Below, in pieces: positions 46,094 through 56,131 of a DNA stretch of 64,000 nucleotides. Positions within the stretch are counted from its first letter, which is position 1, and every line of letters begins with the position of its first letter. The position numbers were made by a program, and so were the translations under genes. The notes below the pieces were generated by a model. The model saw nothing but the letters and a program-made list of their open reading frames with translations. It was not told the DNA's origin and did not search any database. The DNA is from RGIG4079 sp045637505 (GTDB lineage Bacteria; Bacteroidota; Bacteroidia; Bacteroidales; Muribaculaceae), in NCBI GenBank assembly GCA_045637505.1, contig JAZTZO010000044.1, positions 1 to 64,000 on the forward strand. Direction: 5' to 3'.

Positions 46094-47289
46094 TGCTGAA
46101 AGGCAAACACATAATATTAGGAATATCGGGTGGCATAGCTGCCTATAAATCAGTAACACTTTTAAGATTATTGATTAAGGCAGGCGCTGAAGTTCAAGTT
46201 GTGATAACACCTTCGGGAAAAGAATTTATCACTCCTGTTACGCTATCGGCTTTAAGTGGCAAACCTGTTGTTAGCGAGTTTTTCACTGCCAACACAGGCG
46301 AATGGCATAGTCATGTTGACCTTGGGTTATGGGCGGATGCTATGGTAGTTGCACCTGCTACGGCTTCATCAATAGCAAAAATGACAAATGGCGTTGCCGA
46401 CAACATGCTCATTACCACCTATCTATCGGCCAAGGCCCCAGTATTCATTGCACCAGCAATGGATCTTGACATGATGGCACATCCAACTACAATTCGTAAT
46501 ATTGAGTTGCTAAAAAGTTATGGCAACCATATAATAGAGCCCGCAGAAGGAGAATTAGCGAGTCATCTCATAGGTAAAGGTCGCATGGAAGAACCCGAAG
46601 CTATCGTTGAATATCTCAATAAGTTTTTTGCCTCATCACAAGATCTAAAAGGTAAAAAGGTATTAGTTACTGCAGGTCCAACATACGAAAAAATTGATCC
46701 TGTTAGATTCATTGGCAACTACTCTTCGGGCAAAATGGGATATGCTATCGCTGAAGAAGCGGCTCGTCGTGGTGCAGATGTAACAATCGTGAGCGGTCCA
46801 GTTTCAATTACAACATCAACGCCCAACATTAATGTCATAAAGGTAGAGTCAGCCCGAGAAATGTATGACCAATGCGTAAATATCTATCCAAATTGCGACT
46901 TGGGCATCATGTGTGCAGCGGTTGCCGATTATGCACCAGCTGAATATGTTGATTCTAAAATCAAACGAGAAAAAGAAGAAATCCCTGTAATTAAATTGAT
47001 TAAGAATCCCGACATTGCAGCAGCTCTTGGTGCAATGAAAGCACCATCTCAAAAATTAGTAGGCTTTGCACTTGAAACAAACAACGAAGAATCAAATGCT
47101 CTTGATAAATTGCATCGCAAAAATCTTGATATGATAGTGCTTAATTCGTTGCAAGATTCGGGAGCATGTTTTGGAACCGACACTAATAAAATAACAACAT
47201 ATTTTTCTAATGGCAAAAAATTGGAATTTCCATTAAAATCGAAGGTGGAAGTTGCAAAAGATATTATTGATTCCATTTTAAAGAAATGA
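46093..47289 (+). CDS. coaBC: Bifunctional phosphopantothenoylcysteine decarboxylase/phosphopantothenate-cysteine ligase
   Basis: A 398-residue two-domain enzyme of coenzyme A synthesis. The N-terminal CoaC flavoprotein half shows LGISGGIAAYKSV, the catalytic His in WHSHVDLGLWAD and PAMDLDMM. The C-terminal CoaB ligase half begins near residue 190 with KKVLVTAGPTYEKIDPVRF and has NYSSGKMG for CTP/dimer contacts. Together they convert 4-phosphopantothenate and cysteine to 4-phosphopantetheine. Confidence 0.96.
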   Translation: MLKGKHIILGISGGIAAYKSVTLLRLLIKAGAEVQVVITPSGKEFITPVTLSALSGKPVVSEFFTANTGEWHSHVDLGLWADAMVVAPATASSIAKMTNGVADNMLITTYLSAKAPVFIAPAMDLDMMAHPTTIRNIELLKSYGNHIIEPAEGELASHLIGKGRMEEPEAIVEYLNKFFASSQDLKGKKVLVTAGPTYEKIDPVRFIGNYSSGKMGYAIAEEAARRGADVTIVSGPVSITTSTPNINVIKVESAREMYDQCVNIYPNCDLGIMCAAVADYAPAEYVDSKIKREKEEIPVIKLIKNPDIAAALGAMKAPSQKLVGFALETNNEESNALDKLHRKNLDMIVLNSLQDSGACFGTDTNKITTYFSNGKKLEFPLKSKVEVAKDIIDSILKK

Positions 47290-48206
47290 AAATTGTTCGA
47301 CATATAATCACAATTCTAATTTGCTCGATAATTAATCTACTTACATTTTCAGTAAGTGGACAAGAGTTAAATTGCCAAGTTGAAGTTAATGCCGACCAAG
47401 TTCAAGCGGCAAACAAACAAGTTTTTAAAACATTAGAAGAAGCTATTAACGAGTATATGAACACTAATAAGTTTTCTAATGCTCAATTTAGCATCAATGA
47501 GAAAATCAATTGCCGACTATTTTTCACCATTAAAGAATACAATGATAATACGATGGTTGGAGACTTACAAATTCAATCATCGCGCCCAGTATATAATAGC
47601 ACATATACCACAACATTAATCAATTTCAAAGACACTAAAATAGAGTTTACCTATCAAGAAAATGAGCCTCTAATTTTCTCGGAAAACAATATGGAAAGTA
47701 ATCTCACGGCAATATTAAATTTTTATGCCTACATGATTCTTGCCATTGACTTTGACTCTTTCTCACCCAAGGGTGGTGATATTTTCTATGAAAAGGCCCA
47801 AAATGTGGTGCAAATGGCTCAATCATCGGGCGAAAGTGGATGGAAAGCATTTGAAGATACAAAAAATCGCCCATCGGTTTTGGCAGCATATACCGAACCT
47901 AATACCTCTATAATGAGGACTCTTCTTTATGAGTACCATCGTTTAGGTCTTGATGAAATGGTTTTAAGCCCCGATAAAGGTCGCGCTAAAATTAGTTCTA
48001 CACTTGAGTATCTCAACAAGATTTATGATGTGGCACCAATGTCGGTGGGTTTATCAATGTTTAAAGATGCAAAACTCGATGAATTGGTGAATCTCTACAC
48101 CAAAGCCTCACAAACCGAGCGAGACAATGCATATGAGATATTGTCTAATCTATACCCTACTGAAAACGACCGATTAACTAAAATAAAGACAGGAACAAAT
48201 AAGTAA
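47286..48206 (+). CDS. porD: PorD-like T9SS component (DUF4835)
   Basis: A 306-residue protein with a signal peptide (about 1-25, ending VSGQ), then a DUF4835 domain: ELNCQVEVNADQVQ, VFKTLEEAINEYMN, the MILAIDFDSFSPKGG segment and LYPTENDRLTKIK at the end. The Porphyromonas gingivalis homologue is named PorD and is required for type IX secretion. It overlaps coaBC by 4 bases, in the usual coaBC-porD-recN order. It implies that the organism has, or had, a T9SS; the core genes are elsewhere. Confidence 0.88.
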   Translation: MKIVRHIITILICSIINLLTFSVSGQELNCQVEVNADQVQAANKQVFKTLEEAINEYMNTNKFSNAQFSINEKINCRLFFTIKEYNDNTMVGDLQIQSSRPVYNSTYTTTLINFKDTKIEFTYQENEPLIFSENNMESNLTAILNFYAYMILAIDFDSFSPKGGDIFYEKAQNVVQMAQSSGESGWKAFEDTKNRPSVLAAYTEPNTSIMRTLLYEYHRLGLDEMVLSPDKGRAKISSTLEYLNKIYDVAPMSVGLSMFKDAKLDELVNLYTKASQTERDNAYEILSNLYPTENDRLTKIKTGTNK

Positions 48207-48216
48207 ATCTCTGAGA

Positions 48217-49884
48217 ATGCTTGAATCATTGCACATTTCAAATTATGCGCTAATCGATAAGATTGACATAGATTTTCACCCAGGGCTTAATATTATCACA
48301 GGTGAAACTGGGGCTGGAAAATCTATTATTCTCGGAGCATTATCTTTAATTTTAGGAGAACGCGCCGACACAAAAGTTGTGCGCAACACTCAACTAAAAT
48401 CAATTATCGAAGCGACATTCTCGGTAAAACAATTCCAATCATTACAAAAATATTGCAAAGAGAATGATATTGAATGGGACGCAAATGAATGCATTTTGCG
48501 CAGGGAAATTCTGCCTACTGGGCGCACAAGAGCATTTGTCAATGACTCCCCTGTCTCACTCTCTCAACTTCAATATATCGCAGTTCAACTTGTTGATATT
48601 CATTCTCAACATCAAAATAGGCTGATTTCGTCAAACGAATATCAACTTAACATTATCGATACTCTTGCCAACAATAACGAGTTATTACACGAATATCAAT
48701 CTCGCTATAATGCTTTTAAGAATGCAGTAAAAGAACTAAAGAATGCGAGAGAACTCATTAACAAGAACAATTCCGACAAAGATTATTTAAAATTTCAATT
48801 GCAGCAACTTTCAGAGATGAAACTTGTTGCTGGAGAACAAGTTGAACTTGAAAAGGAACGAGAAGTTTTATCTAATTTAACCGAAATTAAACTTCGATTA
48901 GATGCCACCCTTTCGTCACTATCAAATGATAATGTTAATGCGTTATCACTACTAAAAGATGCTACTGACAATTGTTCACATCTGACGAAGTATGATAACG
49001 ATATAGCAACTCTTGCAGAGCGTTTAGACTCGGCTCGTATTGAAATACAAGATGTTGCTGATACGCTCGACCAGTTTAACAATAAATTCAGCGCTGACCC
49101 TAATGAGCTTGATTACATTGAACAACGCTTAAATAATATATATGCGCTTCAACAACGACATAAAGTCAATAGTGTTGAAGAACTAATTGCTATTAAAGAA
49201 GAACTTGAAGGGAAACTCAATGCAATAGATAATAGCGATGAACATTTAGCACAACTTGAACATAACGCCAAACAAGCACAACGACACGCATTAGAAATAG
49301 CCAAAGAAATATCGGTCACCCGTAAAAACGAAGCTAAAAAATTTGCAACATTACTTAAAGAGCGTGCTCTTCCATTGGGCATGAAGAATATTCAATGCGA
49401 GGTTTCAATAACCAACACTACATCATTGCAACCACATGGCATTGACAATGTTGAATTCTTATTTGCTTTTAACAAAAATCAAAGCCTCATGCCTGTTGAT
49501 GGCACAGCATCGGGTGGCGAAATATCTCGCTTAATGCTTTCTATCAAATCTATTATTGCCAACAAAATGCAGTTACCATCAATAATTTTTGACGAGGTAG
49601 ATACTGGAGTATCGGGTGATGTAGCAAATCGAATGGGTGAAATGATGCAAAACATAGCCCAAAACATCCAAGTAATAGCAATTACCCACCTACCGCAGGT
49701 TGCCGCCAAAGGCAATTGGCAATATAAAGTGTATAAAGAAGATAACAACGACACTACCAATACTCACATTAGAGAGCTAACTCATGATGAACGCATTAAT
49801 GAAATTGCAATCATGTTAAGTGGTTCGAGCGTTGAAGAAACGGCAATAGCTAATGCTAAATCATTGTTGAATCAGAAAAAATAG
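48217..49884 (+). CDS. recN: DNA repair protein RecN
   Basis: A 555-residue SMC-like ATPase of double-strand break repair. Walker A GETGAGKSIILGAL is at the N-terminus, long coiled-coil arms fill about 160-380, and the C-terminal head has GTASGGEISRLMLSIK and the Walker B IIFDEVDTGVSG, followed by AITHLPQVAA. Length and order are normal. Confidence 0.95.
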   Translation: MLESLHISNYALIDKIDIDFHPGLNIITGETGAGKSIILGALSLILGERADTKVVRNTQLKSIIEATFSVKQFQSLQKYCKENDIEWDANECILRREILPTGRTRAFVNDSPVSLSQLQYIAVQLVDIHSQHQNRLISSNEYQLNIIDTLANNNELLHEYQSRYNAFKNAVKELKNARELINKNNSDKDYLKFQLQQLSEMKLVAGEQVELEKEREVLSNLTEIKLRLDATLSSLSNDNVNALSLLKDATDNCSHLTKYDNDIATLAERLDSARIEIQDVADTLDQFNNKFSADPNELDYIEQRLNNIYALQQRHKVNSVEELIAIKEELEGKLNAIDNSDEHLAQLEHNAKQAQRHALEIAKEISVTRKNEAKKFATLLKERALPLGMKNIQCEVSITNTTSLQPHGIDNVEFLFAFNKNQSLMPVDGTASGGEISRLMLSIKSIIANKMQLPSIIFDEVDTGVSGDVANRMGEMMQNIAQNIQVIAITHLPQVAAKGNWQYKVYKEDNNDTTNTHIRELTHDERINEIAIMLSGSSVEETAIANAKSLLNQKK

Positions 49885-49893
49885 GTACAATAT

Positions 49894-50649
49894 ATGGAAC
49901 GTAACGAATATATATTTGGCATTCGTGCCGTAATGGAGGCTATCGAAGCCGGTAAAGATATAGATAAAATTCTAATTAAAAAGGATTTACAAGGCGATCT
50001 TGTTGGTGAATTATTTGACCTCATACATGAATATAAGATTGTAACTCAACGAGTTCCCATTGAACGAATTAACAAAATTACTCGAAAAAACCACCAAGGA
50101 GTTGTCGCAATTCTATCGGCTGTAACATATCATTCACTTGAAAACTTGGTTCCACAAGTATATGAAGATGGCATGTTACCATTTATAGTAGTTCTTGATG
50201 GCATCACAGATGTTCGCAATTTTGGTGCAATATCACGCACATGCGAGTGTGTTGGAGCTAATGCAATTGTCATACCCGAACGAGGCTGTGTTACAGTAAA
50301 TGCCGATGCAATTAAAACCTCGGCAGGCGCATTACATTACCTACCCGTGTGTCGCGAAAAGAATGTAGTATCGGCGGTGAGATTTTTAAAAGACAACGGC
50401 TATCAAATTGTGGCAGCATCAGAAAAAGCACAAATCTCTTATACCGAAGCTGATTATACTGGTCCGGTTGCTATTGTTATGGGTGCTGAAGATATAGGCA
50501 TTTCGCCCGAGGTGCTACGTTTATGTGATACAATGGTTTCTATTCCTCAATTTGGCAACATTGGTTCTTTAAATGTATCGGTTGCAGCAGGTGTTATGAT
50601 GTATGAAGTTGTACGCCAACGATTGGCCGCTAACATGAATGTAGAATAA
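49894..50649 (+). CDS. rlmB: 23S rRNA 2-prime-O-ribose methyltransferase (RlmB/TrmH type)
   Basis: A 251-residue SPOUT methyltransferase. An N-terminal substrate-binding part (FGIRAVMEAIEAGKDIDKIL) is followed by the knotted SAM domain with DVRNFGAISRTCECVGA, MGAEDIGIS and IPQFGNIGSLNVSVAAGV. RlmB modifies G2251 of 23S rRNA; the exact nucleotide is assumed by homology and position in the recN cluster. It starts 9 bases after recN. Confidence 0.9.
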   Translation: MERNEYIFGIRAVMEAIEAGKDIDKILIKKDLQGDLVGELFDLIHEYKIVTQRVPIERINKITRKNHQGVVAILSAVTYHSLENLVPQVYEDGMLPFIVVLDGITDVRNFGAISRTCECVGANAIVIPERGCVTVNADAIKTSAGALHYLPVCREKNVVSAVRFLKDNGYQIVAASEKAQISYTEADYTGPVAIVMGAEDIGISPEVLRLCDTMVSIPQFGNIGSLNVSVAAGVMMYEVVRQRLAANMNVE

Positions 50650-50675
50650 ATTATTATAAATAAATACACGTTATT

Positions 50676-51866
50676 ATGGCAAAAATAGGTTCTGTAATGA
50701 CCTCAGTAGGTCGAAAAGCACTTCTACTTGGAAGTGGAGAATTAGGTAAAGAAGTTGCAATCGAATTGCAACGTTATGGAGTTGAAGTTGTTGCTTGCGA
50801 TAAATATCCAGGTGCGCCAGCTATGCAAATAGCTCATCGTTGTCATGTATTTAATATGCTTGATGGTGAAAAACTCCGCGAAATCATTGAATTGGAAAAA
50901 CCCGACCATATTATTCCTGAAGTAGAAGCTATCGCAACACCAGTTCTTAAAGAACTTGAAGCAGAAGGATATAACGTAACTCCTACTGCAAACGCTGCAT
51001 GGTTGACAATGAATCGAGAAGGTATTCGTCGTCTTGCCGCTGAAGAATTAGGTGTAAAAACATCTCCTTACAGATTTGCATCGGACTACGAAGAATTCAA
51101 AAAGGCAGTTGAAGAAATTGGAATTCCATGCGTAGTAAAACCAATTATGAGTTCATCGGGACACGGACAAAGTGTAATCAAAACAGCTGATGATATTGAA
51201 AACTCTTGGAAAACAGCACAAGAAGGTGGCCGTGCTGGTGCTGGTCGCGTTATCGTTGAAGGTTTCGTTAAATTTGATTATGAAATCACCCTTTTAACTG
51301 TACGCAGCTGCTCTGGCACAACATTCTGTGCACCTGTAGGACACATCCAAATCGATGGCGACTATCGCTATTCATGGCAACCACAACCAATGACCGACAA
51401 TGCACTTGTTTCGGCTCAAGAAATTGCTAAAAAAGTAACTGATGCACTTGGTGGCTATGGCATTTTCGGGGTTGAGTTATTCATCAAAGGTGACGAAGTT
51501 ATATTTAGTGAAGTGTCGCCACGTCCACACGACACAGGTATGGTAACAATGATTTCACAAGACATGAGTGAATTTGCTCTACACGCTCGTGCTTTACTTG
51601 GTCTTCCCGTTCCTGCAATTCGATTCTATGGTCCATCGGCTTCTCGCGCAGTAGTTGTAGAAGGTAACACCGATAAAATCGAGATGGACAACCTTGAAGA
51701 GGTATTGGCCGAAGAAGGTGTTCAAATGCGAATTTTTGGCAAGCCCGAGGTAAAAGGTCATCGTCGCATGGCAGTAATTCTTGCCACAGACGAAACAGTT
51801 GAAGCAGCACGCGAAAAAGCTGAACGAGCATACAACAAACTCAAGGTTAATGTTCTTCCTCGATAA
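50676..51866 (+). CDS. purT: Formate-dependent GAR formyltransferase PurT
   Basis: A 396-residue ATP-grasp enzyme that uses formate and ATP to formylate glycinamide ribonucleotide, replacing the folate-dependent PurN step of purine synthesis. Visible: KALLLGSGELGKEVAIELQR, PEVEAIATPVL, CVVKPIMSSSGHGQSV and FSEVSPRPHDTGMVT. It ends the plus-strand run and is followed by a terminator. Confidence 0.95.
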   Translation: MAKIGSVMTSVGRKALLLGSGELGKEVAIELQRYGVEVVACDKYPGAPAMQIAHRCHVFNMLDGEKLREIIELEKPDHIIPEVEAIATPVLKELEAEGYNVTPTANAAWLTMNREGIRRLAAEELGVKTSPYRFASDYEEFKKAVEEIGIPCVVKPIMSSSGHGQSVIKTADDIENSWKTAQEGGRAGAGRVIVEGFVKFDYEITLLTVRSCSGTTFCAPVGHIQIDGDYRYSWQPQPMTDNALVSAQEIAKKVTDALGGYGIFGVELFIKGDEVIFSEVSPRPHDTGMVTMISQDMSEFALHARALLGLPVPAIRFYGPSASRAVVVEGNTDKIEMDNLEEVLAEEGVQMRIFGKPEVKGHRRMAVILATDETVEAAREKAERAYNKLKVNVLPR

Positions 51867-51890
51867 ATTTTTTTCGTAAATACAAAAATA

Positions 51891-51912
51891 AATGGAGCCA
51901 ATAGGCTCCATT
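51891..51912. terminator. Terminator between convergent purT and the DUF4348 gene
   Basis: AATGGAGCC (51891-51899) pairs perfectly with GGCTCCATT (51904-51912) around AATA. AT-rich on both sides, so it may work in both directions. Confidence 0.65.
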
Positions 51913-51936
51913 ATTTATATATATACATCAATGATA

Positions 51937-52446
51937 TTATTCTTCATCAGAAGCTGGTTCAAGATAACTTGTTAAATACCATTTCCCATCAATTCGTTCA
52001 AATATATATACAAATTCAACAACGATTGACATATCTTCACATGCTTCTCCCTCAGCAAAACACACCCTATCCTCTTCTACATCAAACCACGATGCAGTTA
52101 AAGGAAAATAAGTAGGTGTTCCCTCATCATCAACAAGAATCCATTGCTCTTCAAAAATTTCAAACATTTCATCTTCGGGCAAATCTTCCTTATTAATCGC
52201 AACTAAATCACCATAAGTATCATCGGTTAAATCGCTTCGAAGTTGTCTAAATGAATCATCATCTCTAAACTTACTCAAAAAAACGAAAAATGGCTCTTCG
52301 CCTTTATTACATAAGGCATTGGGATTTACGATTTCGCGATTTGAATCGTCATCAAAGCGAGGGTTAAATTCGAGTGGTTCTTGAGCAAACAATGTTGAAG
52401 ATACACTCAACACAACTGTCAACAATAATAATTTAAACATTTTCAT
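51937..52446 (-). CDS. DUF4348 secreted protein
   Basis: A 169-residue protein with a signal peptide (about 1-21, ending LFAQ) and an acidic mature part matching DUF4348: EPFFVFLSKFRDDDSFRQLR, WFDVEEDRVCFAEG and FERIDGKWYLTSYL at the end, a pattern like small NTF2-type folds. The function is unknown. It directly follows the helicase gene, which ends 2 bases upstream. Confidence 0.75.
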   Translation of the reverse strand: MKMFKLLLLTVVLSVSSTLFAQEPLEFNPRFDDDSNREIVNPNALCNKGEEPFFVFLSKFRDDDSFRQLRSDLTDDTYGDLVAINKEDLPEDEMFEIFEEQWILVDDEGTPTYFPLTASWFDVEEDRVCFAEGEACEDMSIVVEFVYIFERIDGKWYLTSYLEPASDEE

Positions 52447-52448
52447 AA

Positions 52449-54467
52449 CTATCTATTCTTTTTTTTACTTCGTGAATAATTTTTATACTTTTGTGCAAGT
52501 TTTGCATGTTTCTCTGCCATATCCTCATCGCCTATTGCATCATAAAGATCGGAAAGTCGCGTATGAATAGCCGATTCTTTTTCACCATTTGCTAATGCAA
52601 TCAAATACCACTCCAATGCCTCAAAATAATTATTTTGTGACATATAAATGTTACCTAATTGAAACGTAGCATTATAATGAGTTTCATCTAACTCATATAC
52701 TTTTTTTAAGGCATCGATAGCTGACTCATAATCACCTGCATCCATCAAAGCAGTTCCTTTACCATACCATGCAGGCACATAATCATCACATAGAGATATC
52801 GCCTTATTAAAATTTGCTATTGCCGGAGTGTAATCCATTGATTCTTGCAAACAGTCGTTTCCCATCAACACATATTCGCGAGCAAGTTCACGGAATCGTT
52901 GTTTATGTGCTTCAATCGTTTTTTTGCACTCCTCTACCTCTTTTTTCAACGAAGTTATGACACTTAACTTGCGACTAATTAATCTCGACACCGAGGGGCG
53001 CATCAACTCATTTCGAGACTTTACACCCTCAATAAAATTAACAACCGAATCGCGATAATTTCCATTTTCAAAATCAACCGACGATTGCTGATACAAAGCA
53101 TCTGCCTTTGCCCATTGCATAGCAGCATCTATCAATTTAGGGTTATTAAATTCCTTGCTAAATTGGACTATCGATGGATTAATAAAAATATCTCGCTCTG
53201 ACAATGCACCTTTTAATACTAATCCTTCAAGTGAAGTACAGCGACTTAAAGCCACATAAGATTGGCCACTACTAAAAGCTCCTCGACCAAAATCGACCAC
53301 AACATTATTAAATGTGAGACCTTGACTTTTGTGTACAGTCAATGCCCATGCCAATTTTAAAGGGTATTGAGTAAACGAACCAATCTCTTTTTCAATTACT
53401 CGTTGAGTCTTCTCATCATATTGATATTCTATATTGCTCCATATTTCACGCTCAACTTCATGTCGTGAGCCATTCTCAAGTTCTACCTCTATGCGATTGT
53501 CAGTTGCAATATATACCTTCCCTATAGTACCATTTACCCACCGTTTCTCTGTGTCGTTTTTAATAAATACGACTTGAGCACCAGTCTTTAATACAAGTTC
53601 TTTTGATGTAGGCAACGAATTTTCGGGGAAATCACCTTTTACAATACCTTCAGATATCACTTCTTGAGCAGGTAATTGCTCTAATTTCTCCTCATTTACT
53701 GCATCAACCATATCTCGCCGAGTGGCAAGTTGCATTATCATTTTAGAGTCTTCATTACTATAATCAGTGTTGACTCTAGAATTTAATATAGCGATATCCT
53801 CTTTTAAAGGCGATCCCACTCTTATTCGGTCGAGCATTGCAATAAAATTAGTATCCTTCTGACGATATATTTTACGCAATTCGATAGGCACCAACGAAAG
53901 TTCACGGAAAGCTAATGCACTAAAGAAATATGAATTGGGATAAAACTTACGCAACACATCACGCATATCGCCCGTAACAACAGGCTCTAATTGAAATATA
54001 TCGCCTACAAGTAACAACTGCTTTCCTCCAAATGGCTCTCGCATATTACCCGAATACACCCTCAACACCTTATCCATAAAGTCAATAATATCGGCACGAA
54101 CCATTGATATTTCATCAATGATAATAAGTTGCAGATTCTTTATGAGTTTGCACAAGGCCTTGGGATATTTTAATCTTTGGCGTAATCGATTTACTGCAAA
54201 GTCGGGGTCACTTGGCAATAATGGTTTGAATGGTATTCTAAAAAAAGAATGCATCGTTTGTCCTCCAACATTTACTGCGGCAATACCGGTAGGAGCAAGA
54301 ACTACATATTTCTTTTTAGTTTTAGAACATATATAACGCAAGAATGTAGATTTACCAGTCCCAGCCTTCCCTGTTAAGAAAACCGAGCTATGAGTATATT
54401 TAATGAGTTTCCACGCATTTTGGAACTCTTCATTCTCAAGGTCAATATGTTTTAAATCGTCATTCAT
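52449..54467 (-). CDS. Pif1-like helicase with C-terminal TPR domain
   Basis: A 672-residue protein. The N-terminal half is a superfamily 1B helicase: Walker A GKAGTGKS (33-40), APTGIAAVNVGGQT, IIIDEISMVRADI, GDIFQLEPV and, later, LAWALTVHKSQGLTFNNVVVD (split by a few residues) with YVALSRC. Residues about 570-665 form three TPR units (AWYGKGTALMDAGDYESAID, FQLGNIYMSQNNYFEALEWY). The likely role is 5-prime-3-prime unwinding of DNA; the TPRs should bind a partner. I use the ATG at 54467, not the TTG three codons earlier. Confidence 0.86.
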   Translation of the reverse strand: MNDDLKHIDLENEEFQNAWKLIKYTHSSVFLTGKAGTGKSTFLRYICSKTKKKYVVLAPTGIAAVNVGGQTMHSFFRIPFKPLLPSDPDFAVNRLRQRLKYPKALCKLIKNLQLIIIDEISMVRADIIDFMDKVLRVYSGNMREPFGGKQLLLVGDIFQLEPVVTGDMRDVLRKFYPNSYFFSALAFRELSLVPIELRKIYRQKDTNFIAMLDRIRVGSPLKEDIAILNSRVNTDYSNEDSKMIMQLATRRDMVDAVNEEKLEQLPAQEVISEGIVKGDFPENSLPTSKELVLKTGAQVVFIKNDTEKRWVNGTIGKVYIATDNRIEVELENGSRHEVEREIWSNIEYQYDEKTQRVIEKEIGSFTQYPLKLAWALTVHKSQGLTFNNVVVDFGRGAFSSGQSYVALSRCTSLEGLVLKGALSERDIFINPSIVQFSKEFNNPKLIDAAMQWAKADALYQQSSVDFENGNYRDSVVNFIEGVKSRNELMRPSVSRLISRKLSVITSLKKEVEECKKTIEAHKQRFRELAREYVLMGNDCLQESMDYTPAIANFNKAISLCDDYVPAWYGKGTALMDAGDYESAIDALKKVYELDETHYNATFQLGNIYMSQNNYFEALEWYLIALANGEKESAIHTRLSDLYDAIGDEDMAEKHAKLAQKYKNYSRSKKKNR

Positions 54468-54477
54468 TGGCAACAAA

Positions 54478-54503
54478 TAAGGATAGTGAAAACACTATCC
54501 TTA
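54478..54503 (-). terminator. Terminator between the porin and helicase genes
   Basis: TAAGGATAGTG (54478-54488) pairs perfectly with CACTATCCTTA (54493-54503) around AAAA. On the minus strand it follows the porin stop and ends 10 bases before the helicase ATG. Confidence 0.7.
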
Positions 54504-54529
54504 TACGCTATAAAGTTACAATATTTTTT

Positions 54530-56092
54530 TTAAAATTTATAACCCATACTCAAAACTATTGAGTTATTATTATCTTTAATTGTTGCTGTGGGTGCTTCAT
54601 ATCCATTAAAGTCGCTGAATGCATGGAATTCGCTTTCACGATCTTTATGAACATAAGCTGCATCAATATAGAAACCTCCTGTACGGAAGCCCAATCCACA
54701 AGTTATATATTGAGTCTTATTATCAAATGTATATGAAGGGTCAGTGCCAGAAGTATATACATAATCAGAACCATCTTGAGCACTTTCATTAACATTACTT
54801 GTTTGATAATTATATCCCGCACGAACGCTAAATTGGGGTGTTAAACGGAATTCAGCACCAACTCTAAAAGTATTTTGTCCTTTATAATATGTATCAATAT
54901 CTTCATTTACATCATAGAATGAGTAGCCATATCCATCTTTAACCGACATGTCATTATATGCATTATATTCATAATCGAAACTCAATATTGCGCGCCCCCC
55001 AATTACACCTGCAGCACTTGCCATTATTCGCCATGGAGTGTTGAGTTTTGAATTAAAAATAGCGAGCTCGGTATAATCACCTCCTTCAATACCCGATGTA
55101 TATTCAAACGATGATACTGCATCATAATCATGATGTAAATCATAATAGGTAGGAGTGTGAACAGCAAAACCTAATCTAAATTCATTAACTGGTTTAAAAA
55201 TTAAACCTGCTTTAAAATTCACTCCAGTGCCACTTATATGTTTAAGGTTATCAAGCGAAATATATGCATCACCATTAACGGTTGTCAGTCCGGCTGGTCC
55301 CGAGATTCGTGCATCGGCCAATTCTTCATCATAAAATGTTTGATTCATATAATCAAGGTCGGTAATTCCCAATCCCAAACCCCAATATACCATATCAACA
55401 AAATTACCACCAAGATTTATAGAATATTCATCAACATATCCACTCTCTCTTACTGCAAACATTGCATCTCCAGCAGTCCCATCTTGGAATAGACCGTTAT
55501 AGTTACTTGTGTATCCAATAGGATTAATCATATATGAATTATATGCAAGGATACTCAACCAATCGGCATCAGAACTCCAATATGGATTATAATCATTTGT
55601 CATGCCTAAATCATTAGGATTATAGCCATTTGAAAAATCAGCGATATAATTAGTTATTGATGTAGAAATATTAGGTGTACCTCCACGATATAGACGATCA
55701 AATGATGCTGCACGACTATATGATATACCCCAATTAAATATGGGCATTGTTTCATTATTCAATTTAATCGAACCTACATAACCAAAATTGGGGCAATATA
55801 CCTTTGTTTGATTTTCCGACAAAGAATATCCCATTGAATTGGATTTAGTAGATTGCATATTTATGTCCATAGTAACGCCAATTTCGCTACTACGATACAC
55901 CCCAATCCCTGCAGGGTTTTGAGTTAATGTAGATAAGTCGCCTCCAAGAGCTCCAAATGCGCCCCCCATAGACACGAAACGTGCTGTCCCCTTTAAATCA
56001 CCTTGCGATAGTTGATATGCATCAATAGCACTTTGAGCTAATAACATTGATGGTGCAATACTCAATACTGTTGCTAATAATATCTTTTTCAT
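54530..56092 (-). CDS. OmpP1/FadL family outer-membrane protein
   Basis: A 520-residue beta-barrel protein with a signal peptide (about 1-19, ending LLAQ). The N-terminal mature sequence GTARFVSMGGAFGALGGDLS and TQNPAGIGVYRSSEIG is the family signature shared by FadL/TodX transporters of hydrophobic compounds. The rest shows alternating barrel strands and ends with an aromatic residue (SMGYKF), as needed for barrel assembly. The substrate is unknown. A terminator follows. Confidence 0.88.
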   Translation of the reverse strand: MKKILLATVLSIAPSMLLAQSAIDAYQLSQGDLKGTARFVSMGGAFGALGGDLSTLTQNPAGIGVYRSSEIGVTMDINMQSTKSNSMGYSLSENQTKVYCPNFGYVGSIKLNNETMPIFNWGISYSRAASFDRLYRGGTPNISTSITNYIADFSNGYNPNDLGMTNDYNPYWSSDADWLSILAYNSYMINPIGYTSNYNGLFQDGTAGDAMFAVRESGYVDEYSINLGGNFVDMVYWGLGLGITDLDYMNQTFYDEELADARISGPAGLTTVNGDAYISLDNLKHISGTGVNFKAGLIFKPVNEFRLGFAVHTPTYYDLHHDYDAVSSFEYTSGIEGGDYTELAIFNSKLNTPWRIMASAAGVIGGRAILSFDYEYNAYNDMSVKDGYGYSFYDVNEDIDTYYKGQNTFRVGAEFRLTPQFSVRAGYNYQTSNVNESAQDGSDYVYTSGTDPSYTFDNKTQYITCGLGFRTGGFYIDAAYVHKDRESEFHAFSDFNGYEAPTATIKDNNNSIVLSMGYKF

Positions 56093-56131
56093 AATCCTAT
56101 AATTTTCAAATTATACATCAATCTATTTTAA

